DNA of 37,689 bases, taken from Massilia cavernae. GTDB lineage: Bacteria; Pseudomonadota; Gammaproteobacteria; Burkholderiales; Burkholderiaceae_D. The stretch spans positions 1-37,689 of the forward strand of contig NZ_QYUP01000073.1 in NCBI RefSeq assembly GCF_003590855.1, read 5' to 3'. The translations under genes were made by a program, and so were the position numbers. The notes under the pieces were generated by a model. That model was not told where the DNA came from. It saw only the letters and a list, made by a program, of their open reading frames with translations, and did not search any database. This document shows positions 25,178 through 32,934 of the stretch, in pieces. Numbering within the stretch: the stretch's first letter is position 1; every line of letters begins with the position of its first letter.

Positions 25178-26611
25178 ATGGACGAAGGCCATATGGAACC
25201 ATGGAAACGAGCTTCGTTAGTGTCGGCAACGACTAAACAAGAAGCAGAAGGCCGGATCAGCGAAAGCGGCAGCAGCCCCGAGAGCTGGACCTGGGTGGAA
25301 GGTTGCGTCTGGACGGAGGCCATGTTGGCGGCTCTGGGTAACGGAGTCAAAGGAGGTAAATGGTTCAGTCTGATGGACAAGGTCTACGCGCCAAAGACGC
25401 TGGCAGCGGCTTGGCAACGTGTGCAAGCCAACGCCGGCGCATGTGGAGTGGATCAAATGAGTGTGGGAATCTTTGCCGCCAATTCGCAGCGTTATCTGAC
25501 TGAACTGAGTCAGGCGATACGATCTGGCAGCTATGAACCGCAAGCGATACGCAGAGTCACCATCGCCAAGGCAGGAGGCGGCGAACGTCCTCTGGGCATC
25601 CCGACGGTAAAGGATCGGATAGCACAAACAGCCCTCAAACTCGTCCTCGAACCCGTGTTCGAACGCGAATTTCTGGACAGTAGCTATGGATTCCGACCGC
25701 AACGCGGTTGCAAAGACGCCCTGCGCGAAGTCCAGAAGCTACTCAATGCTGGCCGGGTCTGGGTGGTCGATGCCGACCTCAAAAGCTACTTTGACACCAT
25801 CTCCCACGAGATGCTGATGGAGAAGCTCAAAAGGCGCATAGCGGACGGCAAGGTACTGCATCTCATTGAACGGTATCTTCAGCAAGAAATTGTTGCACAA
25901 CTAAGTCACTGGGTGCCCACGATGGGTTCGCCACAGGGAGCGGTGATCAGCCCGTTACTCGCCAATGTGTATCTGCACGACCTCGATCAAGAAATGGCAA
26001 ATGCAGGCTACAAAATGGTTCGCTATGCCGACGACTTCGTCGTGTTGTGCGAAAGCCAGGAGCAGGCGCAGGCAGCATTAGCGCGTGTCACAGAATGGGT
26101 GCAAGTTCATCAGTTGACGCTGCATCCTGACAAAACACATAATGGAAACTGTATGGAGCGCGGGCAAGGATTCGACTTCCTTGGTTACCGATTCGAAGCA
26201 GGCCACCGAAACATCCGACGCAAAAGCATCAACGCATTCCGCGACAAAGTCAGAGCCCTGACGCGCCGCAACTGTGGTCAGAGCCTGAAATACTTGGTGG
26301 ATCGCCTCAATCCCATGTTGAAGGGCTGGCTTGGCTACTTCAAACATGCGAAGGGAGGCATATTTGCCAACTTGGACGGATTTGTGCGACGTCGCCTGCG
26401 GTCAATCTTGTGCAAACATAACAAGCTGGGGTACTACCACAGGAGTAAAGCCATCAGTCAACGCTGGCCGAAAACCTACTTCGCAAATCTCGGGCTGTTC
26501 ACCCTTTACGAAGCTCGGGCCGCAGCGAGCCAACCCCGATGTGGAAATTCTCAAATGGAGAGCCGTATGCGGGAAAACCGCACGTACGGTTCGGAGGGAG
26601 GGGTGATCTGA
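25178..26611 (+). CDS. ltrA: Group II intron reverse transcriptase/maturase
   Basis: The product is 477 aa from an ATG behind GGAAGAGAG. The reverse transcriptase fingers and palm start near residue 65 (MDKVYAPKTLAAAWQRVQAN, then RPLGIPTVKDRIAQ). VVDADLKSYFDTI and the catalytic MVRYADDFVVLC (YADD) give the metal-binding Asp residues, and SPQGAVISPLLANVYLHDLD is block 4. The maturase (GIIM/X) domain contains FLGYRF and LKGWLGYF. No HNH endonuclease is visible, so target-site cleavage of the second strand is not encoded. The C-terminus (ESRMRENRTYGSEGGVI) is read through domain V of the intron RNA. The product helps splicing and carries out retrohoming. Confidence 0.95.
   Translation: MDEGHMEPWKRASLVSATTKQEAEGRISESGSSPESWTWVEGCVWTEAMLAALGNGVKGGKWFSLMDKVYAPKTLAAAWQRVQANAGACGVDQMSVGIFAANSQRYLTELSQAIRSGSYEPQAIRRVTIAKAGGGERPLGIPTVKDRIAQTALKLVLEPVFEREFLDSSYGFRPQRGCKDALREVQKLLNAGRVWVVDADLKSYFDTISHEMLMEKLKRRIADGKVLHLIERYLQQEIVAQLSHWVPTMGSPQGAVISPLLANVYLHDLDQEMANAGYKMVRYADDFVVLCESQEQAQAALARVTEWVQVHQLTLHPDKTHNGNCMERGQGFDFLGYRFEAGHRNIRRKSINAFRDKVRALTRRNCGQSLKYLVDRLNPMLKGWLGYFKHAKGGIFANLDGFVRRRLRSILCKHNKLGYYHRSKAISQRWPKTYFANLGLFTLYEARAAASQPRCGNSQMESRMRENRTYGSEGGVI
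26560..26592 (+). ncRNA. Group II intron domain V
   Basis: GAGCCGTA pairs with TACGGTTC, TGCGG with CCGCA around a GAAAA loop, with a 2-nt CG bulge. The AGC catalytic triad sits at the base of the 5' strand. This is the textbook 34-nt catalytic hairpin. Domain VI follows (26593-26627) with a bulged branch-point A at 26620. Confidence 0.92.
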
Positions 26612-26660
26612 TCATCCCTACCCCTATCCTGCTACACCACCCGCCGCCGTCGATTTGACG

Positions 26661-28913
26661 TTACTGCTTGACGCAGTCCACGAAGTAACCCATCTTGCCG
26701 TCCACTTCGCGCTTGACCAGGCCGTGCACGTCGGTTTCGAAGCCGGGGAAGCGCTCGTTGAAGTCGCGTGCGAAGCGCAGGTAGTCGACGATGGTCTTGT
26801 TGAAGCGCTCGCCCGGGATCAGGAGCGGGATGCCCGGCGGGTATGGCGTCAGCAGGATCGCGGTGATGCGGCCTTCCAGGTTTTCGATCGCCACGCGCTC
26901 GATTTCGCGGTGCGCCATCTTGGCAAACGCGTCGGACGGCTTCATCGCCGGGATCATGTCCGACAGGTACATTTCGGTGGTCAGGCGCGCCACGTCGGAC
27001 TTCTTGTAGAAGTCGTGGATCGACTGGCACAGGTCGCGCAGTCCCCAGGTCTCGTAGCGCGGGTTCGCTGCCGCGAACTCCGGCAGGATGCGCCACATCG
27101 GCTGGTTCTTGTCGTAGTCGTCCTTGAACTGCTGCAGCGCCGTCACCAGCGTGTTCCAGCGGCCCTTGGTGATGCCGATCGTGAACATGATGAAGAACGA
27201 GTACAGCCCGCACTTCTCGATGATGACGCCGTGCTCCGCCAGGTATTTGGTGACGATGGACGCAGGGATGCCGGTGTCGCCGAACTGGCCGTCCAGCGAC
27301 AGGCCCGGCGTGACGACGGTTGCCTTGATCGGGTCGAGCATGTTGAAGCCGGGAGCCAGCTTGCCGAAGCCGTGCCAGTCGTCCTCGGCGCGGATCATCC
27401 AGTCTTCCTGCGTGCCGATGCCTTCTTCGCTGAAGGTGTCCGGGCCCCAGACCTTGAACCACCAGTCGTTTCCGAATTCTTCGTCTACCTTCTTCATCGC
27501 GCGGCGGAAGTCCAGCGCTTCGAAGATCGACTCTTCCACCAGCGCGGTGCCGCCTGGCGCTTCCATCATCGCCGCGGCGACGTCGCACGACGCGATGATC
27601 GAGTATTGCGGCGAGGTCGAGGTGTGCATCAGGTAGGCCTCGTTGAACGCGTCCTGGTCCAGCTTGACGGACTCGGACTCGCGCACCAGCACCTGCGACG
27701 CCTGCGACAGGCCGGCCAGCAGCTTGTGGGTCGACTGGGTCGAGAAGATCATCGACTCCTTGGCGCGCGGGCGGTCGCGGCCGATCGCGTGCATGTTCTT
27801 GTAGAAGTCGTGGAAGGTGGCGTGCGGCAGCCATGCTTCGTCGAAGTGCAGGGTGTCGATCTTACCGTCCAACATTTCGCGCAGGGTCTCGACGTTGTAC
27901 ACCACGCCGTCGTAGGTCGACTGGGTGATGGTCAGGATGCGCGGCTTCTTGTTGACGGCTTCGCGCGCGAATGGGTTCGCCTCGATCTTGCGGGCGATCG
28001 ACTCTGGCGTGAACTCTTCCAGCGGGATCGGGCCGATGATGCCGAGGTGGTTCCGGGTCGGCATCAGGAATACGGGGATCGCGCCGCACATGATGATCGA
28101 GTGCAGGATCGACTTGTGGCAATTGCGGTCCACCACGACGATGTCGCCAGGTGCGACCGTCGAATGCCAGACCATCTTGTTCGAGGTCGAGGTGCCGTTG
28201 GTGACGAAGTAGCAGTGGTCGGCGTTGAAGATGCGGGCGGCATTGCGCTCCGACTTGGCGACAGGGCCGGTGTGGTCCAGCAGCTGGCCGAGTTCCTCGA
28301 CCGCATTGCAGACGTCGGCGCGCAGCATGTTCTCGCCGAAGAACTGGTGGAACATCTGGCCGATCGGCGACTTCAGGAAAGCCACGCCGCCCGAGTGGCC
28401 AGGGCAGTGCCATGAGTAGGAGCCGTCGTTGGCGTAGTTGACCAGCGCGCGGAAAAACGGCGGCGCCAGGCTGTCCAGGTAGGACTTCGCTTCGCGGATG
28501 ATGTGGCGCGCGACGAATTCCGGCGTGTCCTCGAACATGTGGATGAAGCCGTGCAGTTCGCGCAGGATGTCGTTCGGGATGTGGCGCGAGGTGCGCGTTT
28601 CACCGTAGATGTAGATAGGGATGTCCGCGTTCTTGTGGCGGATCTCCTGCACGAAGGCGCGCAGCGCCGTCAGCGCGAAGTTGGTCTCCTCGATCGAACC
28701 TTCGCCGAATTCCTCATCGTCGATCGAGAGCACGAAGGCCGAGGCGCGCGACTGCTGCTGCGCGAACTGCGACAGGTCGCCGTAGCTGGTCAGGCCAAGC
28801 ACCTCCATGCCTTCTTTTTCCATGGCAGCGGCGAGCGCGCGGATGCCGAGGCCGGACGTATTCTCGGAACGAAAATCCTCGTCGATGATGACGATGGGGA
28901 AGCGAAATTTCAT
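26661..28913 (-). CDS. Orn/Lys/Arg decarboxylase, large PLP-dependent type
   Basis: The product is 750 aa from the ATG at 28913, which has GGAG 6 nt upstream. An N-terminal wing domain (FPIVIIDEDFRSENTSGLG) is followed by the fold-type I PLP domain: SYSWHCPGHSGGVAFLKSP, NGTSTSNKMVWH, VVDRNCHKSI, HFDEAW (PLP-binding Asp) and STQSTHKLLAGLSQAS with the Schiff-base Lys near residue 397. The C-terminal domain includes RITAILLTPYPPGIPLLIPG. It decarboxylates a basic amino acid to a polyamine, consuming a proton. GIIGPI after the substrate loop and the 750-aa length lean towards arginine, but the substrate is not decided. It is separated from folA by 180 bp without an obvious gene. Confidence 0.92.
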   Translation of the reverse strand: MKFRFPIVIIDEDFRSENTSGLGIRALAAAMEKEGMEVLGLTSYGDLSQFAQQQSRASAFVLSIDDEEFGEGSIEETNFALTALRAFVQEIRHKNADIPIYIYGETRTSRHIPNDILRELHGFIHMFEDTPEFVARHIIREAKSYLDSLAPPFFRALVNYANDGSYSWHCPGHSGGVAFLKSPIGQMFHQFFGENMLRADVCNAVEELGQLLDHTGPVAKSERNAARIFNADHCYFVTNGTSTSNKMVWHSTVAPGDIVVVDRNCHKSILHSIIMCGAIPVFLMPTRNHLGIIGPIPLEEFTPESIARKIEANPFAREAVNKKPRILTITQSTYDGVVYNVETLREMLDGKIDTLHFDEAWLPHATFHDFYKNMHAIGRDRPRAKESMIFSTQSTHKLLAGLSQASQVLVRESESVKLDQDAFNEAYLMHTSTSPQYSIIASCDVAAAMMEAPGGTALVEESIFEALDFRRAMKKVDEEFGNDWWFKVWGPDTFSEEGIGTQEDWMIRAEDDWHGFGKLAPGFNMLDPIKATVVTPGLSLDGQFGDTGIPASIVTKYLAEHGVIIEKCGLYSFFIMFTIGITKGRWNTLVTALQQFKDDYDKNQPMWRILPEFAAANPRYETWGLRDLCQSIHDFYKKSDVARLTTEMYLSDMIPAMKPSDAFAKMAHREIERVAIENLEGRITAILLTPYPPGIPLLIPGERFNKTIVDYLRFARDFNERFPGFETDVHGLVKREVDGKMGYFVDCVKQ

Positions 28914-29093
28914 GGAGGGCTCCAAAGCGAAGCGCCGCGAGGGCTGTTACCGCAGGAATGCGGAACGTCGCTCACGGCACCGAAAAAATTAGATGCGGAT
29001 TTTCGCAGAAATGTCCGCAATCCGGTGAAAAACTTTTGTAAGAGTAAGCACTAGCGGAAGAGTTTGTCGCACTCTTGCATTTCTGGAAATAAG

Positions 29094-29585
29094 TCAGGTC
29101 GCCCGCTCGTACGTCACGTAGGCAAAATCGAAGCCGTTGGTGTCGGAATGGTGGGTTTCGCGGGCGGTTTCCTTCCATGCGCCGGCGGGCGGCTCGGGGA
29201 AGAATGTGTCGCAGGCGAAGGTGTGCGCGATCTCGGTGACGATCATGCGGTCGGCCAGCGGCAGCGCCTCGGCGAAGATCTGGGCGCCGCCGATGATCGA
29301 TGCCGGCTCTTCGCCGACCAGCGCGATGGCCGCCTCCAGCGAATTCACGACATCGACGCCTTCATGCGTCCAGCCGGCGTTGCGCGTGATGACGATGTTG
29401 CGGCGCTTCGGCAGCGGGCGGCCGATGGAGTCGAAGGTCTTGCGGCCCATGATGATCGGGTGGCCGAGCGTGACGCGCTTGAAGTGCGCCAGGTCTTCCG
29501 GCAGGTGCCACGGCAGTTGGTTGTTCACGCCGATGCCGCGCTGGGCGTCGATGGCGACGACGAGGGTCAGCTGGGTCATGCTCAT
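29094..29585 (-). CDS. folA: Dihydrofolate reductase
   Basis: The product is 163 aa. [20 protein letters not shown], then [20 protein letters not shown] and [14 protein letters not shown] form the NADPH- and folate-binding core; the Asp/Glu of WHLPED is the active-site acid; [18 protein letters not shown] is the second cofactor loop. It reduces dihydrofolate to tetrahydrofolate, which ThyA consumes. The start at 29585 overlaps the thyA stop (ATGA); an in-frame ATG at 29579 is the alternative. The thyA-folA pair is a standard operon. Confidence 0.97.
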   Translation of the reverse strand: MSMTQLTLVVAIDAQRGIGVNNQLPWHLPEDLAHFKRVTLGHPIIMGRKTFDSIGRPLPKRRNIVITRNAGWTHEGVDVVNSLEAAIALVGEEPASIIGGAQIFAEALPLADRMIVTEIAHTFACDTFFPEPPAGAWKETARETHHSDTNGFDFAYVTYERAT

Positions 29586-30376
29586 ACCGCCACCGGCGCT
29601 TTGATCGCCGCCTGCGGCTCGTAGCCGCGCACTTCGAAGTCTTCGAACTTGTAGTCGAACAGCGAGTCGGGCTTGCGGTTGAATACCAGCTGGGGCAGGG
29701 CGCCAGGTGTGCGCGACAGCTGCAGGTCGACCTGCTCCATGTGGTTCGAATACAGGTGGCAGTCGCCGCCGGTCCAGACGAAGTCGCCCACTTCCAGGCC
29801 GGCCTGCTGGGCCATCATGTGGGTCAGGATCGCGTACGACGCGATATTGAACGGCACGCCGAGGAAGATGTCGGCGCTGCGCTGGTACAGCTGGCACGAC
29901 AGCTTGCCGTCGGCGACGTAGAACTGGAACAGCGCGTGGCAGGGCGGCAGCTTCATTTGCGGGATGTCGCCCACGTTCCAGGCCGAGACCATCATGCGGC
30001 GCGAGTCCGGAGTGTTCCTGATCTGGTCGAGCACCTGCGAGATCTGGTCGACGTGGCCGCCGTCCGGAGTCGGCCAGTTGCGCCACTGGTAGCCGTAGAT
30101 CGGGCCCAGGTCGCCGTTTTCGTCGGCCCATTCGTCCCAGATCGAGACGCCGTTCTCCTTGAGGTAGGCGATGTTGGTCGAACCGTTGAGGAACCAGATC
30201 AGTTCATGGATGATCGACTTCAGGTGCACCTTCTTGGTGGTCAGGAGCGGGAAGCCTTCCTGCAGGTTGAAGCGCATCTGGTAGCCGAAAACGGAGCGCG
30301 TGCCGGTGCCGGTACGGTCGGTTTTCTCGGTGCCATGGTCGCGGACATGGCGCATGAAATCAAGGTATTGGCGCAT
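29582..30376 (-). CDS. thyA: Thymidylate synthase
   Basis: The product is 264 aa, the same length as E. coli ThyA. It opens [20 protein letters not shown] with RTGTGT. The catalytic Cys lies in [14 protein letters not shown] near residue 146, RRMMVSAWN supplies phosphate-binding Arg residues, and [16 protein letters not shown] is the conserved core helix. It methylates dUMP to dTMP with methylene-tetrahydrofolate, yielding dihydrofolate for FolA. It starts 35 nt after the aldolase stop and overlaps folA, so aldolase-thyA-folA are probably one transcript. Confidence 0.97.
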   Translation of the reverse strand: MRQYLDFMRHVRDHGTEKTDRTGTGTRSVFGYQMRFNLQEGFPLLTTKKVHLKSIIHELIWFLNGSTNIAYLKENGVSIWDEWADENGDLGPIYGYQWRNWPTPDGGHVDQISQVLDQIRNTPDSRRMMVSAWNVGDIPQMKLPPCHALFQFYVADGKLSCQLYQRSADIFLGVPFNIASYAILTHMMAQQAGLEVGDFVWTGGDCHLYSNHMEQVDLQLSRTPGALPQLVFNRKPDSLFDYKFEDFEVRGYEPQAAIKAPVAV

Positions 30377-30411
30377 CGTGGGACTCGTTCGGGTAAGGGC
30401 GTGATTGTAAC

Positions 30412-31521
30412 TCAGAGCGCGCTTGCCAGCAGGGCGAGGGCCTGCCGCACGTCGGCGTCCGCCATGTCGAGCAAATTGTCGCCGACATACAGCTCGATGA
30501 CGCTGGTGTCGGGCAGGGCGCCATGGAAGGCGCGGCCGAACAGCCATGTCTTGTGGTCGCGCGCGACATCGTTGCGGATCTCCAGCGCGCGCTCGCACGA
30601 CACCGGCAGGTGCAGGTGGAGCATGTTCGCCTGCGGCTGCGCCGGATTGACGCGGATCGATGGGAAGTCGCGCAGGACTTCATACAGCCATTCGGTGCGG
30701 CGGAAGTAGGAAGGCATCGCAGCCAGGCGTTCGTCGAACTGCATCGCTGCCGCGATGACGTAGGGCGAACGGTGGATCACGTTGCCGCCTTCGCGGCGGA
30801 ACCACTCGGCCGCGCGGGCGGTGAACTTGCGGCTACCGGCAAGCATCGCGCCACCGAGGCCGCCGATGCCTTTGTACAGCGACACATAGACCGAATCGAA
30901 GCCGGCAGCGATCTCCTTTGGCGTGCGGCCGTAGGCGGTGGCGGCCTCCCACAAGCGCGCGCCGTCCATGTGCAGGTGGGCGCCGCGTTCGCGGCAATGC
31001 TGCTTGATCGCCTCCAGTTCGTCCCACGACGGGGCCTGGCCGCCGATCTCGCGCATCGGGATTTCGAGCGCCACGGCGCCGAGCTTGTCCGGGATGGCCG
31101 CGAGGTCAGCTGAGGTAAAGGGACGATGGCGGTCCCCGGCCATCAGCGCATGGAAGTGTCCAAGCAGCTGGTAGTTCGAGCGCTCGTGGACGAGGATGTG
31201 CGAGGTCGGATGAAGCGCCGCAAGTGTGCTGCCGCGGTCCTCGCAGGCGAGGCGCAGCGCCGTCACCTGGGTCATGGTCCCGGTGATGCAGAATACGGCC
31301 GACTCGAAGCCGAGGATATCCGCGACTTTCTGTTCGAACTGCTGGATCAATTCGCCGTCGCCATAGACGTCGTGGGCGACATCGTTCGCCTCGCACCACG
31401 CAGCCATGGCCGCGAACATTTCCGCGGGCGACCGCGGGCGGTGACCCGGCAGGACTGTATGACATTGTTTCAGCAATTCAGCGTCAGTCAATTCAGGTTC
31501 CTTCTCGGCAAAAACTTTCAT
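30412..31521 (-). CDS. Threonine aldolase/beta-eliminating lyase family PLP enzyme
   Basis: The product is 369 aa. Aldolase-family (fold-type I) features: [48 protein letters not shown] (Asp that contacts PLP) and [18 protein letters not shown] with the Schiff-base Lys. It probably cleaves L-threonine or allo-threonine to glycine and acetaldehyde; a related beta-hydroxy amino acid is possible. The ATG at 31521 has no Shine-Dalgarno. It abuts the arm of a 62-bp inverted-repeat element now split by an IS10-like insertion, so its original promoter and leader are displaced by 1.3 kb. Its expression may now depend on sequences within the IS. Confidence 0.88.
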   Translation of the reverse strand: MKVFAEKEPELTDAELLKQCHTVLPGHRPRSPAEMFAAMAAWCEANDVAHDVYGDGELIQQFEQKVADILGFESAVFCITGTMTQVTALRLACEDRGSTLAALHPTSHILVHERSNYQLLGHFHALMAGDRHRPFTSADLAAIPDKLGAVALEIPMREIGGQAPSWDELEAIKQHCRERGAHLHMDGARLWEAATAYGRTPKEIAAGFDSVYVSLYKGIGGLGGAMLAGSRKFTARAAEWFRREGGNVIHRSPYVIAAAMQFDERLAAMPSYFRRTEWLYEVLRDFPSIRVNPAQPQANMLHLHLPVSCERALEIRNDVARDHKTWLFGRAFHGALPDTSVIELYVGDNLLDMADADVRQALALLASAL

Positions 31522-31529
31522 AAATCGGG

Positions 31530-31538
31530 GTCAGACCC
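31530..31538 (+). repeat. Left target-site duplication of the IS10-like element
   Basis: GGTCAGACC, identical to 32876-32884 on the other side of the element. Nine bp is the IS10 target length. Confidence 0.93.
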
Positions 31539-32875
31539 TGAGCCTTCCCCTCAAAAATTGCTTGTAAACAGGCTGGATGCCTGTTAACTTCTAATCCCAA
31601 AAACGGCGCATGCATGGCTGTGTTAACCCTTTCGTTTGTAGCGACCAAACTGCGAACGAAAGGAACAGACTATGCATGCAGGACGAATCATACAAGATTT
31701 GTTAGCCGATCAATGCCCATCGATACACGCCAAACGCCGGCATTGCCTTGCCTTGATGATTGAGGCGGCGCGGAGTGGCGGGCTTGGTTTGCTGAAGATG
31801 AGTAAGTCTGTGCAAGGCTCGAGCTCATTGCGTCATCGCATCAAGCGCTGTGATCGGCTGTTGAGCAATCCCCATCTGGCGACCGAACGCGTGGAGATAT
31901 TTCGCGCAGTCGCGCAGCGCGTCTTGCAAGGCCAATCGAAGATCAGCATTATCGTGGACTGGTCCGATTTGTTAGCCGACATCAGCCAACACGTGCTGCG
32001 TGCGGCTGTCGTTGTGAAGGGCCGCGCTATCGTCATCTATGAAGAGATACACCCCACCGCGCAGTATGGTGCGGCTTCGGTGCACCGCGAGTTCATGAAG
32101 ACGCTACGCTCGGTGCTGCCAGCCCATTGTCAGCCCTTGATCATCACCGATGCCGGCTTTCGCGCCGCGTGGTTCAAGATGCTCGATCAACTCGGGTTTG
32201 CCTGGATAGGACGCATCCGAAACCGCGACATGGTGACCCCCAGTGGCAAAAGTGACTGGCGCGGTTGCAAAGAGCATTTCGCGGACACGAAGGGACGTGC
32301 ACGCGACCTGGGGAGCTTCAATTACGTCCGTTCGAACCCTGTGCCATGCCGTTTGGTGATGATCAAGAGAGTACCCAAAGGGCGCACATGCAAGACTGTG
32401 TTCGGGAAAAAATCGCAGAGCCACCATAGTAAGAAGCAGAGCGCAGGGCAACGGGAGCCGTGGTTGCTGGCTGTTTCGCCACGCCTGTCGAGGCTCAGTG
32501 CCAAGGCGGTTGTTAATTTGTACCAGGGCCGCATGCAGATCGAGCAGACGTTCCGCGACCTCAAAAGCTCCCAATGGGGAATGGGGCTCAGCAGCAGCCA
32601 AACACGCAAGCCACATCGACTCACCATCTTGTTGCTCATCGCATCGCTGCTTGCGTTCGCGCTGTGGCTGATCGGCTTGGCCGTACGCCGCAACGGGTTC
32701 GCTGTTCACTATGGCAGTCGCAAGAAAGCGGCTGCCACCCTATCCATCCTGTCGCTAGCGCGCCACTGGCTGCAATATCACAGCTCGGCACTCTTAACGC
32801 GACGTCAAATCGCCGAAGCGTTGAACGAGCTCGGGTCCATGCTCGAGACGTACGAAATATGAGGGGAAGGCTCAG
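31539..32875 (+). mobile_element. Complete IS10-like insertion sequence (IS4 family), 1,337 bp
   Basis: The ends are perfect 16-bp inverted repeats: CTGAGCCTTCCCCTCA at 31539-31554 and its complement at 32860-32875, beginning CTGAG as in IS10. Exact 9-bp duplications (GGTCAGACC) flank it. The length is close to IS10 (1,329 bp). One intact transposase gene fills it, after a left end of 133 bp without a gene (31539-31671). Intact ends, gene and duplications point to a recent, potentially active insertion. Confidence 0.96.
31672..32862 (+). CDS. IS10-like transposase (IS4 family, DDE)
   Basis: The product is 396 aa, similar in layout to the IS10 transposase (about 402 aa). The first catalytic Asp is in SIIVDWSDLLAD (near residue 96), the second in LIITDAGFRAAW (near 160), and the Glu in YQGRMQIEQTFRDLK, which fits the IS4 signature Y-2-R-3-E-6-K exactly. 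The N-terminus (CPSIHAKRRHCLALMIEAA) and HRIKRCDRLLSNPHL match the IS10 N-terminal domain. It performs cut-and-paste transposition through hairpin intermediates. The stop lies inside the right terminal repeat. Confidence 0.96.
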   Translation: MHAGRIIQDLLADQCPSIHAKRRHCLALMIEAARSGGLGLLKMSKSVQGSSSLRHRIKRCDRLLSNPHLATERVEIFRAVAQRVLQGQSKISIIVDWSDLLADISQHVLRAAVVVKGRAIVIYEEIHPTAQYGAASVHREFMKTLRSVLPAHCQPLIITDAGFRAAWFKMLDQLGFAWIGRIRNRDMVTPSGKSDWRGCKEHFADTKGRARDLGSFNYVRSNPVPCRLVMIKRVPKGRTCKTVFGKKSQSHHSKKQSAGQREPWLLAVSPRLSRLSAKAVVNLYQGRMQIEQTFRDLKSSQWGMGLSSSQTRKPHRLTILLLIASLLAFALWLIGLAVRRNGFAVHYGSRKKAAATLSILSLARHWLQYHSSALLTRRQIAEALNELGSMLETYEI

Positions 32876-32884
32876 GGTCAGACC
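32876..32884 (+). repeat. Right target-site duplication of the IS10-like element
   Basis: GGTCAGACC, identical to 31530-31538. Confidence 0.93.
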
Positions 32885-32934
32885 AGCATTCTCGCAATCC
32901 TTCTAAAATAGTGGTCTGACCCCGATTTAAGCAA

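Larger units (their letters stand above)
24745..26627 (+). mobile_element. Complete group II intron with its encoded protein
   Basis: The 5' end is taken at GTGCGTCTGTG (24745), a group II-type GUGCG start. The 3' end is at CCCCTAT (26621-26627), 7 nt after a bulged A at 26620 in domain VI. Between them lie 433 nt of structured non-coding RNA (24745-25177; domains I to IV), the reverse transcriptase/maturase gene and domain V. Base composition is visibly lower in G+C than the neighbours, which agrees with transfer. The element lies between the convergent dcd and decarboxylase genes and interrupts no coding sequence. The 5' boundary is motif-based and could be off by a few bases. Confidence 0.87.
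31522..32929. repeat. 62-bp inverted-repeat element split by the IS10-like insertion
   Basis: With the IS and one target copy removed, TAAATCGGGGTCAGACCA and its exact complement TGGTCTGACCCCGATTTA (32912-32929) flank a 26-nt loop. The element fills 62 of the 67 bp that once separated the ABC exporter stop from the aldolase start. The GGGGTCAGACC core looks like a mobile REP/MITE-type repeat. No second copy was noticed in this window. Confidence 0.8.

Noticed and set aside
24745..26627. Retron or other reverse-transcriptase defence system
   Set aside because: The protein has a maturase domain, and a canonical domain V and VI follow it, so it is a group II intron.
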